This document shows, piece after piece, positions 17,715 to 25,747 of a stretch of DNA of 64,000 nucleotides. The translations under genes and the position numbers were made by a program. Location: the NCBI GenBank assembly GCA_011605725.1, contig JAAOZP010000017.1:62001-126000 (forward strand), given 5' to 3'. Source of the DNA: Nitrososphaerota archaeon. Lineage in GTDB: Archaea > Thermoproteota > EX4484-205 > JAAOZP01. Below the pieces are notes generated by a model. That model saw only the letters and a list, made by a program, of their open reading frames with translations, was not told where the DNA came from and did not search any database. Each line of letters opens with the position of its first letter. Within the stretch, counting starts at the first letter, position 1.

Positions 17715-18530
17715 TTAAGACGGGTTTCTGAAGGACCGAATTATTTCTTCTCCAAGGCTTCTTGAACACGCGGCTACAACCGGGCTTTTCGAGACGGGCA
17801 GCAGTTTAACATTGAGATCCTCCGCTTCCGCGTTCAACACAACTCCTCCAGCCTCCTTCACTATTAAGAACGCTGCTGCAAAGTCAAGGCTCCTTAGAAA
17901 ACCCCTTAGGTCAACGAAGGCGTCTGCTGCTCCCGATGCGACTAAACATAGTTCAATCGCGTCAGACCCTAATGATCTAACGTGCCTAGCCTTCTCAATT
18001 ATGCTTGACATCCTGCTAACGTAGCCCGGCAGTCTCCCCCGAATGTTCAAGTCAACAGATATCAGAGCCTCCTCGATTCTTCCCACATTTGAAACCCTTA
18101 GTCTATGTCCGTTTAAGAACGCTCCTCGATTCTTCTCAGCATAGTAAAGGTCACCGGTTAAAAGATTGATAACACCGGAGCACACTGTGTCGCTAAGATC
18201 TTCCCCTTCTGCAACCCCTATTGAACAGCTGTAGCACGGGTATCCTCTCGAAGCGTTAACACTCCCGTCAACAGGGTCGACGATTATTAGGGGAGGCCCC
18301 CCGCTTCCAATCTCCACCACCCCTGATTCTTCACTAACTAACGTGGCATCTTTGAAGAAAATTCTTGTTGCCTCGAGAATCATTTCTTCAGCAACCTTAT
18401 CCACCATGAAGGTCTGGTCGCCGTAAGGGTTTATCGCGACTCTCTCACGGATCGAACGCTCATCCATCTCCTTAATCTTTTCAAAACATTTTCTCAACGT
18501 CGTCCTAACGTACTTAAAATACTCGTCCAT
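17715..18530 (-). CDS. inositol monophosphatase / archaeal FBPase family phosphatase
   Basis: This 271-aa protein has the metal-binding motifs of the family: SEESG (Glu pair, ~72-76), IVDPVDGSVNA (~84-94) and SLDFAAAFLIVKEAGG near the C-terminus, where the last Asp binds the third metal. The enzyme hydrolyses phosphate esters such as myo-inositol-1-phosphate or fructose-1,6-bisphosphate with Mg2+. In archaea this family often has both activities; inositol phosphatase activity feeds phosphoinositide lipids or, in hyperthermophiles, di-myo-inositol phosphate. ATG at 18530 is chosen. It stands alone on the minus strand. Confidence 0.88.
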   Translation of the reverse strand: MDEYFKYVRTTLRKCFEKIKEMDERSIRERVAINPYGDQTFMVDKVAEEMILEATRIFFKDATLVSEESGVVEIGSGGPPLIIVDPVDGSVNASRGYPCYSCSIGVAEGEDLSDTVCSGVINLLTGDLYYAEKNRGAFLNGHRLRVSNVGRIEEALISVDLNIRGRLPGYVSRMSSIIEKARHVRSLGSDAIELCLVASGAADAFVDLRGFLRSLDFAAAFLIVKEAGGVVLNAEAEDLNVKLLPVSKSPVVAACSRSLGEEIIRSFRNPS

Positions 18531-18830
18531 CTCGACATTCCCACGGTTTCTCAGCCCTTATAGACTTTATGGCTTCACACACCAGCTACAGGCATGTTAA
18601 GCCGACTTCCTCATAGGCACATGGCACGTGGACACACGATGTGGAATTATTTTTGCGGACTTAACCTATTCTACTGCGCTTGAGAAAACACTATGCAGAA
18701 GCTTCTAAACATTTTGAAAACCCGTTGGATACCCATATTATTTAAAGGCTTTAAGAACAGCTAACATGCCGTTTCCACTAAGCTTACCCGTTTCGATTAG
18801 TAGAGTTTAATAGCCTGTGGTTTTCCCCTA
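18531..18830. other. 300-base divergent gap
   Basis: This is upstream of both the phosphatase and MFS genes. It contains TATA-like TTATTTAAAGG at 18739-18749 and TTCTAAAC / TTTTGAAAAC spaced about 11 bases at 18698-18717, reminiscent of the phased repeats seen before the V4R gene but less regular. I see no gene or RNA here. Confidence 0.3.
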
Positions 18831-20075
18831 ATGCTTCTGATGGCTGGCAGTGGAAAAACCGGGAAACTGAGGCTTATGTACGGAAGGGCTTTTGCCAGCT
18901 CTTTAAGCAACAGCATGATCTCCCCCTTCATCTATGTTTATGCCGCCCGAATCGGAGCGTCTCCCGGAGAAATAGGTTGGATGCACTCTTTCAACAACCT
19001 TTTCGTCAACAGCCTTCAAGTACCCTGGGGAAGGCTAAGCGACATGCTTGGAAGAAGAGTTAGCATCATAGTTGTCACAAGCATTTTAGCATCACTCATC
19101 TGGATACCCATGGCTTTAACGTCCGAACCCAAAATATTCCTGCTCCTAGTTGCACTATACTTCTTACTGAGCTCCGCCGCAATTCCTGCTTGGAACGCTC
19201 TTTTAAGAGAGACGACTCAACCCTCTTCAAGAAGCATTGTGGTTTCAAACATGAACATCGCCTCGCTTCTCGGGAGCCTGATTGCAACATCACTCTCAGG
19301 ATGGCTTATAGACTATTCCGGAGGAAGTCTCCTAACACCCTCAGTGATAGCGGTTTCTGTAAGCTTGGCCGGGTCTCTAATTCTTCTAAGAATAAGGGAG
19401 GATAGAAATCGTAAAACCAGCCTTAGAAGCATCATGACGGCATTCAGAGTGTCGGACATACCTAGTTTGATAAACGAGAACAGCGATTTCAAGCTTTTCC
19501 TTAAAATATCAGCGCTACAGGGTTTCTTCATGTCTTACGCATGGCCTCTTTTCACCATCACCACCGCGACGATCCTCAACCTGAGCATGACTGAGGTTGG
19601 AGCAATCTCCGTAATTCAAACTATCGCTACGCTCACAGCTCAACCATTAATTGGTCGCTTAGCTACTTTAAAAGGCAAAAAACGCCTGATGGTGATGTAT
19701 TACGTTTCGCTCACCGCAGTACCGTTAGCATACTGCTTCGCCCAAAGCTTTCTTCACCTGGCTATTCTCAGTGTTTACCTGGGCATCATGTTGGCAGCAG
19801 GTAATGCAACAATACTCCCATATATTCTAGACATTATTCCTGAAGACCGTGTTGGCGAGTTAACCTCCATATACAACATGGTAACTGGAATATCTTATTT
19901 CACGGGCTCGGCTGTCGGAGGGAACGCGGATGAGCTCATGAGCCTCTATTTCGGGAGAAGGCTGAGCCTTCAAATAGGATACTTCGTTTCCGCCGCTGGA
20001 AGACTTGTTTCAGGATTTTTCTTTCTAAGGATTAACGAGAAGCCGTCGACTCATAGAGTTGAAAAAGCAGCTTAG
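18831..20075 (+). CDS. major facilitator superfamily transporter
   Basis: This 414-aa polytopic protein has about 12 membrane helices in two halves. The family motif A occurs in the loop between helices 2 and 3 as WGRLSDMLGRR (~64-74), with a weaker copy GRLATLKGKKR in the second half. An N-terminal basic stretch (SGKTGKLRLMYGR) precedes helix 1. Such proteins use ion gradients to move sugars, drugs or other small solutes; the substrate is not readable from sequence. The gene is monocistronic and convergent with the aldo/keto reductase gene (16 bases apart). Confidence 0.85.
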   Translation: MLLMAGSGKTGKLRLMYGRAFASSLSNSMISPFIYVYAARIGASPGEIGWMHSFNNLFVNSLQVPWGRLSDMLGRRVSIIVVTSILASLIWIPMALTSEPKIFLLLVALYFLLSSAAIPAWNALLRETTQPSSRSIVVSNMNIASLLGSLIATSLSGWLIDYSGGSLLTPSVIAVSVSLAGSLILLRIREDRNRKTSLRSIMTAFRVSDIPSLINENSDFKLFLKISALQGFFMSYAWPLFTITTATILNLSMTEVGAISVIQTIATLTAQPLIGRLATLKGKKRLMVMYYVSLTAVPLAYCFAQSFLHLAILSVYLGIMLAAGNATILPYILDIIPEDRVGELTSIYNMVTGISYFTGSAVGGNADELMSLYFGRRLSLQIGYFVSAAGRLVSGFFFLRINEKPSTHRVEKAA

Positions 20076-20091
20076 CCGTCATGAGAGAATC

Positions 20092-21057
20092 CTAGAAGAA
20101 GTCTATGGATAATGTTTTAAGAACATTCTCTATCTCAGCAAGCTCCTGCTTGCTCAGCCTCCACCCTGCTGCGCCAGCGTTCTCCTCAGCCTGCCTAGGG
20201 TTTTTTGCACCAGGTATCGGTACGACACCACCCTCCCTCAGCAGCCAGTTCATAGCAACCTGAGCAATAGTCTTACCCCTCTCCCTAGCAATCTTCTCTA
20301 AGACTTTCAGTAGACGGCTTATCTCATTAAGGTTCTCATCTGTGAAAAGCTTGTTCCCCCTTCTAATGCTGTCTGAAGGCTTATTGCTTAAACCATACTT
20401 TCCAGTTAGTGCCCCCTGAGCCAGAGGACTGTACGCGATCACCGTTATGTTCTCCCTTCTGCAATAGGGCAGAACCTCCTCCTCAATCTCCCTCTGCAGC
20501 ATGTTGTACCTAACCTGGTTTGAAACAATGCTTGCTTCAGATAAGTGTCTCCTTGCCTCCTCCAGGTCTCTGACGGCGAAATTACTAACACCGATTGCTC
20601 TTATCTTACCCTCCTTGTAAAGCCTCTCCATGGCTTGCATAGTATGCTTAAGCGGAACTTGCTCCCATGGGTCTGGCCAGTGAACCTGGTAAAGGTCTAT
20701 CTCCCTAACTCCAAGCCTTCTTAAACTGTGTTCAGCAGCCTTTAAAACATCGTTATACCTTAAATGCCCACCATGAACCTTTGTGGCGATGAGAAGGTTC
20801 TCCCTTCCAACCTCCCGTATTGCTCTGGCAACAACTTCCTCAGAATGACCTCCACCGTATGCTTCAGCAGTATCTATAAGGTTAACCCCGAGCTCGTGAG
20901 CTCTGACTATAGCCTTCACTATTTGTTCATCCTCAACATCAGCTCCCCATGCTTTCCCACTGGCCTGCCAAGCGCCGAAACCTATTACAGAGGCTTTTAA
21001 ACCGCTTCTACCTAGTTCAACATACTCCAATGGAAACACCGTTTTAAGCTGGTTCAC
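20092..21057 (-). CDS. aldo/keto reductase
   Basis: This 321-aa TIM-barrel oxidoreductase shows the catalytic tetrad context: Asp in NLIDTAEAYGGGHSEE, Lys in LLIATKVHGG, and the DLYQVHWPD strand with the conserved His. The NADP-binding end reads VVPIPGAKNPRQAEENAGA. It reduces aldehydes or ketones with NADPH; its subfamily is the one that includes YajO-like and voltage-channel beta-subunit-like proteins. The in-frame start is ATG 21057; residues before LEYVELGRSGLKAS are not conserved in the family, and a later start is possible. Its promoter region is shared with the divergent V4R gene. Confidence 0.9.
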   Translation of the reverse strand: MNQLKTVFPLEYVELGRSGLKASVIGFGAWQASGKAWGADVEDEQIVKAIVRAHELGVNLIDTAEAYGGGHSEEVVARAIREVGRENLLIATKVHGGHLRYNDVLKAAEHSLRRLGVREIDLYQVHWPDPWEQVPLKHTMQAMERLYKEGKIRAIGVSNFAVRDLEEARRHLSEASIVSNQVRYNMLQREIEEEVLPYCRRENITVIAYSPLAQGALTGKYGLSNKPSDSIRRGNKLFTDENLNEISRLLKVLEKIARERGKTIAQVAMNWLLREGGVVPIPGAKNPRQAEENAGAAGWRLSKQELAEIENVLKTLSIDFF

Positions 21058-21090
21058 AATCTTACTTATTAAAACTTTTAACGAACAAGC

Positions 21091-21130
21091 CCTATAAACT
21101 GTTTGAACCTTTTCTAAACTTTTCTAAACC
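21091..21130 (+). promoter_or_regulatory. four tandem 10-bp repeats upstream of the V4R gene
   Basis: The decamers CCTATAAACT, GTTTGAACCT, TTTCTAAACT and TTTCTAAACC run head to tail with exact 10-bp spacing, so a (T/G)AAC core recurs on one face of the helix. The block lies 30 bases upstream of the TATA box TTATATA (21161-21167). Similar TGAAC decamers occur before the roadblock gene at 31231. Inferred operator or activator site. Confidence 0.5.
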
Positions 21131-21195
21131 CATATTGTCTAACCGTTAAATACCTTAAATTTATATACCATGGACAAGGTATGTGGAGCGGCAGA

Positions 21196-22017
21196 ATGTC
21201 TGTGAAAGGTCTAAACTTGGGAAAAGAGTATGTAAAGCTTAATCCTAAAGAAGTTTTATGCGCAGAATATTGCCCCGACTCTAAGCTTATTGAGATTTCC
21301 GTGAAGATTAGAAATATTCCTGGAGCATTTACCACAGTCATCAAGACCCTGTACGAGAGAAAGATTCGGCTTTGCTCCGGTTTTCATACAGTAAGCAGGG
21401 AGGGCGATACTGCTCTAATAGGCGCATTCATAGATATTTCACACTCGGATGTTCAAGCAAAAGATATTGTTAGAGAGTTGGAGAGCCTGGATGAGGTGCT
21501 GGAAGTCAATGTCTCCGAAAAAGTTTTCAACAGTATGATAATTGATAGCCTACACTTTCCGCTGCTGGTTTCAGGTGAGAGAAGCTTCACGTTTAGGGTG
21601 GAAACTTTCGGAAGCATTGTGGAGAGCCTTTATGAGAAGTTTGGAACCGGGGCTGCTGTCGTGCTCTACCAGATGGGAGTGTCAGCGGGAGAAGACAAGG
21701 CAAGGAATGTTCTGAATAATTACCGTATGGATAAGCTGGATGTTTTAAGGTTGATACTGGCGGAGAGGACTGCTAAAGGCTGGTGTGTGGCTGAAGTGGA
21801 GGAGTTCAACGATAGAGGAGCGACACTGACAGTTAGAGAATTGTTCGAATGCTTGCCTTTCAAAGGTAGGAAGGAAGAGGCCTTCAGCCAATTCTTCAGA
21901 GGATACTTAGCCGGAATATTTGAAAACATTTTGAACACCAGCGTGAGCGTGACGGAGGTCGAGTGCATCGCCAAGGGCGATCCTGCCTGCAAATTCATTG
22001 TTCAAGCTAGGGGCTAG
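21196..22017 (+). CDS. sensor-like protein: ACT-like domain plus V4R domain
   Basis: The N-terminal part (about 15-115) has the beta-alpha-beta pattern of an ACT-like regulatory domain (EISVKIRNIPGAFTTVIKTL then FIDISH). The C-terminal ~150 residues form a V4R domain, ending in the typical VTEVECIAKGDPACKFIV with conserved Cys and GDP-C-F. V4R domains bind small hydrophobic ligands and are relatives of NO-sensing and bacteriochlorophyll-pathway proteins; archaeal members often act as ligand sensors. No output domain is attached. TATA at 21161-21167 predicts a transcript start near 21190, so ATG 21196 is preferred over the ATG at 21181. Phased repeats lie upstream. Confidence 0.75.
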   Translation: MSVKGLNLGKEYVKLNPKEVLCAEYCPDSKLIEISVKIRNIPGAFTTVIKTLYERKIRLCSGFHTVSREGDTALIGAFIDISHSDVQAKDIVRELESLDEVLEVNVSEKVFNSMIIDSLHFPLLVSGERSFTFRVETFGSIVESLYEKFGTGAAVVLYQMGVSAGEDKARNVLNNYRMDKLDVLRLILAERTAKGWCVAEVEEFNDRGATLTVRELFECLPFKGRKEEAFSQFFRGYLAGIFENILNTSVSVTEVECIAKGDPACKFIVQARG

Positions 22018-22050
22018 GAAGAGTAGCTTAATAACCCTGGTTGATTCTAA

Positions 22051-22058
22051 AGTTTATA
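22051..22058 (+). promoter_or_regulatory. TATA box of the GH1 gene, leaderless start
   Basis: TTTATATC lies 24-31 bases before the ATG at 22082, so transcription should begin at or next to the start codon. Confidence 0.45.
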
Positions 22059-22081
22059 TCTATATCCGGTGATTTTTACTC

Positions 22082-23638
22082 ATGTTTCCAGAGAATTTTC
22101 TCTGGGGGGTTTCAGAGGCAGGTTTCCAGTTTGAAATGGGCGACCCTCCCGGAAAAAATATTGACCCGAATACGGACTGGTTTAAATGGGTGCATGACAC
22201 GGTGAATGTGAGCAGGAGGATTGTTAGCGGTGATCTTCCAGAGAACGGTGTAAACTACTGGGAGCTTTACGACTCAGATCATGACCTGGCTGAGGAGCTG
22301 GGCATGAATGCTTACAGGCTGGGAGTAGAATGGAGCAGGATATTCCCGAGGGATACTGCAGGAGCCAGGGTTGACGTGGAGATTAAGGATGGGAGGATAG
22401 TTAGAATAGATTTCGACGAGAAGGTTCTTGAGAAGCTTGAGGCCCTGGCCAATATGGATGCTTTAAACCATTACAAGAAAATTATTGAAAACCTTAGGGA
22501 TAAAGGGTTTAAGGTAATAGTGTGCCTGAACCACTTTACTCTTCCAATCTGGATTCACGACCCGATTGTTGCAAGGAACACTGGTCTGAGAAGCGGTGCG
22601 AGAGGCTGGTATGATCAGAAAACTATTGTCGAGTTCTCGAAATACGCCGGGTTCCTAGCCTGGAGGCTGGGCGACAAGGTTGACATTTGGGCTACTTTCA
22701 ACGAGCCTAATATTGTTGCTGAAACAGGGTATTTCCTGACTACGAATGGTTTTCCTCCTGGCGTTAGAATGAATGCTTTAAACGCGTTGAAAACTTTTAA
22801 ACGCGTCTTGATGAATATGATTGTCGCACACGCGAGGGCTTTCGAAGCCATAAAGAAGTTTGACACTCAACGGGCTGATCCCGATAGCTCGCTTCCCGCG
22901 TCAGTAGGCGTTATTCAACACGTCATCCCGGTTATGCCTTTAAACCCCTTGAGAGAAGCTGATTCACATGCTTCACGTTTCATTAGAAATGTTCACAACA
23001 ATCTGTTCGTGGAAGCAGTCTCATCAGGATGGGTTGACAAGAATCTCAACATGGTTAGGGATGGCGACGAGGTTGAAAAAGACCTTAATGGGAAGCTTGA
23101 CTGGCTTGGAGTAAACTACTACACGCGAATGGTTGTTAAGGGAAGGACTTCTCTTCTAGCTAAGTTGCTCATGGGCATCCGGGGTATTCCGGAGATTATG
23201 GAGGGCTACGGCTTAACGTGTAGGGCTAGAGATGTTTCCCGCGACGGCAGACCCACGTCAGACTTCGGCTGGGAGCTTTATCCTGAGGGCCTTGTGGAGA
23301 CACTCCTCGAAATGTCTAGGTACGGCAGACCCATGTTCATTACTGAAAACGGCGTCGCCGATTCTGAAGACAGGCTTAGACCCAGGTATATCGTTGAACA
23401 CTTACGGGTTCTAGAGGAAATCGTCAGTGGGAAACGCGTTGACGTCAGAGGATATTTCCACTGGGCTTTAACGGACAATTACGAGTGGGCGCAGGGGTTC
23501 AGCATGAAGTTTGGACTCTACAGCGTAAACCTGAACACTAAGAAGAGAATCCCGAGGAAAAACAGTGTCGAAACTCTTAGAAGAATCATTCAGAATAGGA
23601 CGGTTGGAGCATACGATAGTTTTTCCAGGCGGGTTTAG
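22082..23638 (+). CDS. beta-glycosidase, glycoside hydrolase family 1
   Basis: This 518-aa enzyme has the GH1 acid/base motif in WATFNEPNI (Glu near residue 212) and the nucleophile in MFITENGVAD (near residue 424), plus the N-terminal FLWGVSEAGFQFE and the typical C-terminal WALTDNYEWAQGF. The long insert and the first residues resemble the LacS-type beta-glycosidases of Sulfolobus and Thermosphaera, which are cytosolic, heat-stable and broad for beta-glucosides, galactosides and mannosides. No signal peptide is present. It is followed after 3 bases by the 3'-phosphoesterase gene, and a GH130 gene lies 170 bases further. Confidence 0.95.
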   Translation: MFPENFLWGVSEAGFQFEMGDPPGKNIDPNTDWFKWVHDTVNVSRRIVSGDLPENGVNYWELYDSDHDLAEELGMNAYRLGVEWSRIFPRDTAGARVDVEIKDGRIVRIDFDEKVLEKLEALANMDALNHYKKIIENLRDKGFKVIVCLNHFTLPIWIHDPIVARNTGLRSGARGWYDQKTIVEFSKYAGFLAWRLGDKVDIWATFNEPNIVAETGYFLTTNGFPPGVRMNALNALKTFKRVLMNMIVAHARAFEAIKKFDTQRADPDSSLPASVGVIQHVIPVMPLNPLREADSHASRFIRNVHNNLFVEAVSSGWVDKNLNMVRDGDEVEKDLNGKLDWLGVNYYTRMVVKGRTSLLAKLLMGIRGIPEIMEGYGLTCRARDVSRDGRPTSDFGWELYPEGLVETLLEMSRYGRPMFITENGVADSEDRLRPRYIVEHLRVLEEIVSGKRVDVRGYFHWALTDNYEWAQGFSMKFGLYSVNLNTKKRIPRKNSVETLRRIIQNRTVGAYDSFSRRV

Positions 23639-23641
23639 AAA

Positions 23642-24022
23642 ATGAGCCGTAGGAAACCTATTTACGTTGTTCAAAAGCATGCGGCTACCCACCTTCATTA
23701 CGACCTAAGGCTTGAAATGGATGGTGTTCTTAAAAGCTGGGCCATACCCAAGGAGCCGGAGGACAAGCCTGGTGTGAAAAGGCTAGCGATACAGGTTGAG
23801 GATCATCCTCTAGAGTACTCAGAGTTTGAAGGAGTTATACCTGAAGGCCAGTATGGCGCGGGCAGGGTTGAGAAGTGGGATTACGGGGACTATGAGCTTG
23901 TTAAAAAGACGGATAGAAGCATAGAGGTTGAAATACATGGGAATCGTTTAAACGGACGCTTCATCCTGACGAAGTTTGACAGAGCCGGGGAAAACGCTTG
24001 GCTCTTCTTCAAGAAGAAATGA
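23642..24022 (+). CDS. stand-alone LigD-type 3'-phosphoesterase (PE)
   Basis: This 126-aa protein corresponds to the phosphoesterase module of bacterial LigD: YVVQKHAATHLHYDLRLEMD carries the His, His and Asp ligands, followed by VEDHPLEYSEFEGVIPEGQY and WDYGDYEL. In bacteria the module trims 3'-phosphates and ribonucleotides at breaks before non-homologous end joining; free-standing archaeal versions, including one from a korarchaeon, are known to have the same activity. The frame starts at ATG 23642, four bases after the GH1 stop. No Ku or ligase gene is near, so it may act in general 3'-end repair. The short length is typical of the free-standing form. Confidence 0.92.
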   Translation: MSRRKPIYVVQKHAATHLHYDLRLEMDGVLKSWAIPKEPEDKPGVKRLAIQVEDHPLEYSEFEGVIPEGQYGAGRVEKWDYGDYELVKKTDRSIEVEIHGNRLNGRFILTKFDRAGENAWLFFKKK

Positions 24023-24189
24023 CATTCCTCGCCTTGGCCAGGAGGCTCCCAGTAGGCTCATCCCGCCTGGTTCAGGACTGTTTCAAACCAGCCCGTCATA
24101 CGCGTGCAGCACATAGCCTGCTTAGCCATTGCTTCCCCTTGCCAATTTTTATAAGCTTATGCGCTATGAAAAAACAGTGGCTTTAGGAA

Positions 24190-25200
24190 ATGGGAGTAAG
24201 GATAATTGGAGAAAGCCTGAGGAACATTCCCTGGCAGGATAAGCCTGGGGACTACGAGGGAGTGGTCTGGAGGTATGATAAGAACCCTCTGACCAGGCGG
24301 AACCCTACTAGGAGCACCGCCAGAGTATTCAACAGTGCTGTAGCACCTTTCAGAGGAAGATTCGTAGGGGTTTTCAGGGCAGACCATAAGGATGGTAAGG
24401 CTAGGCTCCACGTCGGCTGGAGCGACGACGGTATTTCTTGGGATATCGAGGACGAAGTGATCACGTGGAAGGATACTGATGGAAAAGTATACCAGCCTAA
24501 CTATGCCTACGACCCGAGGGTTGTTAAAATAGAGGACACGTATTACTTAACGTGGTGTACAGATTTCTACGGCCCGTCTATTGGAGTAGGCTTAACGAAG
24601 GATTTCAGGGAGTTCACTAGGCTTGAGAACGCTTTCCTCCCGTTCAACAGGAACGGCGTCCTCTTCCCCAGGAAAATAAACGGTAAGTATGTGATGCTTT
24701 CAAGGCCGAGCGACGCTGGCCACACTCCTTTCGGAGACATTTTCCTGAGCGAGAGCCCGGATATGATTCATTGGGGGAGGCATAGGAGGGTTATGGGCAG
24801 GGGAGGCTCAGGATGGTGGCAGGGCCTTAAAATAGGCGCCGGCCCAATACCTATTGAGACAACAGAGGGGTGGCTTCTCTTCTACCACGGCGTGGTTCTA
24901 ACTTGCAACGGCTACGTCTATAGTTGTGGCGCAGCAATACTCGACATAAACACTCCGTCAAGAGTTCTCTACAGGTGTAGAAACTATCTTTTAACTCCTG
25001 AGAAGGAGTATGAGACAGTGGGTTTTGTTCCAAACGTGGTTTTTCCCTGCGCAGCCCTAACTGACTCGGACACAGGGAGAATAGCGATCTACTATGGTTC
25101 TGCAGACACCTATGTTTCGCTGGCGTTCGCGAAGGTTGACGAGGTAGTGGAGTACGTTAAGGAAAACGCGGAGCCGTTTCACGAGGGAGAGGGAAGATAA
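24190..25200 (+). CDS. GH130-family glycoside phosphorylase or related enzyme
   Basis: This 336-aa five-bladed beta-propeller protein shows motifs of family GH130: NPLTRRNPTRSTARVFNSAV with the Asn-Ser/Ala strand, DPRVVKIEDTYYLTW (catalytic Asp strand), GVLFPRKINGKYVMLSRPSD, the GAGPIPIETTEGWLLFYHG block and YGSADTYVSLAF. Members phosphorolyse beta-mannosides (mannosyl-glucose, mannobiose, N-glycan cores). This suggests turnover of mannose-containing glycans together with the GH1 enzyme upstream. No signal peptide, so the action is cytosolic. The start is ATG 24190. The exact substrate cannot be told. Confidence 0.85.
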   Translation: MGVRIIGESLRNIPWQDKPGDYEGVVWRYDKNPLTRRNPTRSTARVFNSAVAPFRGRFVGVFRADHKDGKARLHVGWSDDGISWDIEDEVITWKDTDGKVYQPNYAYDPRVVKIEDTYYLTWCTDFYGPSIGVGLTKDFREFTRLENAFLPFNRNGVLFPRKINGKYVMLSRPSDAGHTPFGDIFLSESPDMIHWGRHRRVMGRGGSGWWQGLKIGAGPIPIETTEGWLLFYHGVVLTCNGYVYSCGAAILDINTPSRVLYRCRNYLLTPEKEYETVGFVPNVVFPCAALTDSDTGRIAIYYGSADTYVSLAFAKVDEVVEYVKENAEPFHEGEGR

Positions 25201-25278
25201 GTGCGCACGTATGAGGACTCCTAGGGTATGCTATTCTACATGCTGGATCAATGAAGGTTTATGGCAAGTTCGGGAAAA

Positions 25279-25320
25279 CTTTATATCTAGGTATGTGATA
25301 TACTTAAGTAGGTGATATCA
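25279..25320 (+). promoter_or_regulatory. PadR promoter with overlapping direct repeats (probable operator)
   Basis: A TATA box TTTATATC (25280-25287) is followed at once by two copies of GTA(T/G)GTGATAT(A/C): 25291-25303 and 25308-25320, spaced 17 bp. Between them TACTTAAGTA (25301-25310) is a perfect palindrome. The repeats cover the transcription start region and stop at the ATG, an ideal position for repression by the encoded PadR protein itself. Confidence 0.55.
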
Positions 25321-25716
25321 ATGTGTGGCGGAAGAAGACTGCCTGCTGGATCATGCTGCCATGGTGAAGGAGGGTGCCACGGCGAAGGAGGACATATTTA
25401 TCTTAAAGAAACCCCTGTTAAAGGGCTTTTACACTTATCAATCCTGAACTTGGTTAAGAATGGACCTATTTACGGTGCTGAAATACATAGGGCTTTAAAA
25501 GAAAAGTATAACATTGAGGCTCCAAAAGCCATAATCTATGGTCTATTGAGGAGAATGGAGCACGCTGGCTTCCTAGTTTCCTCATGGGACGTTGAAGGAG
25601 GTGGGCCGGCGAGAAGGAAATACAAGATTACTGATGAGGGGCTGGACTATCTTAAAGACTCCTTGGAAAACCTTAGGAGGGTTAAAAGCCTCGTCGACCT
25701 TTTAATAGCCGAGTGA
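25321..25716 (+). CDS. PadR-family transcriptional regulator with a Cys/His-rich N-terminus
   Basis: The winged-helix core (about 35-130) has the PadR pattern: HLSILNLVKNGPIYGAEIHR, APKAIIYGLLRRMEHAGFL and ARRKYKITDEGLDYLKDSL. PadR proteins are usually repressors of transporters or stress genes. The first 30 residues contain several Cys and His (CGGRRL.. SCCHGEGGCHGEGGH), which suggests a metal-binding or redox-sensing extension. The gene precedes an ABC-2 exporter by 31 bases, so it likely controls that exporter and itself. ATG at 25321 lies right after the repeats; an in-frame GTG at 25312 is the alternative. Confidence 0.88.
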   Translation: MCGGRRLPAGSCCHGEGGCHGEGGHIYLKETPVKGLLHLSILNLVKNGPIYGAEIHRALKEKYNIEAPKAIIYGLLRRMEHAGFLVSSWDVEGGGPARRKYKITDEGLDYLKDSLENLRRVKSLVDLLIAE

Positions 25717-25747
25717 AAGAATAGGCAGACCAAAGAGGAGTAGGCGT

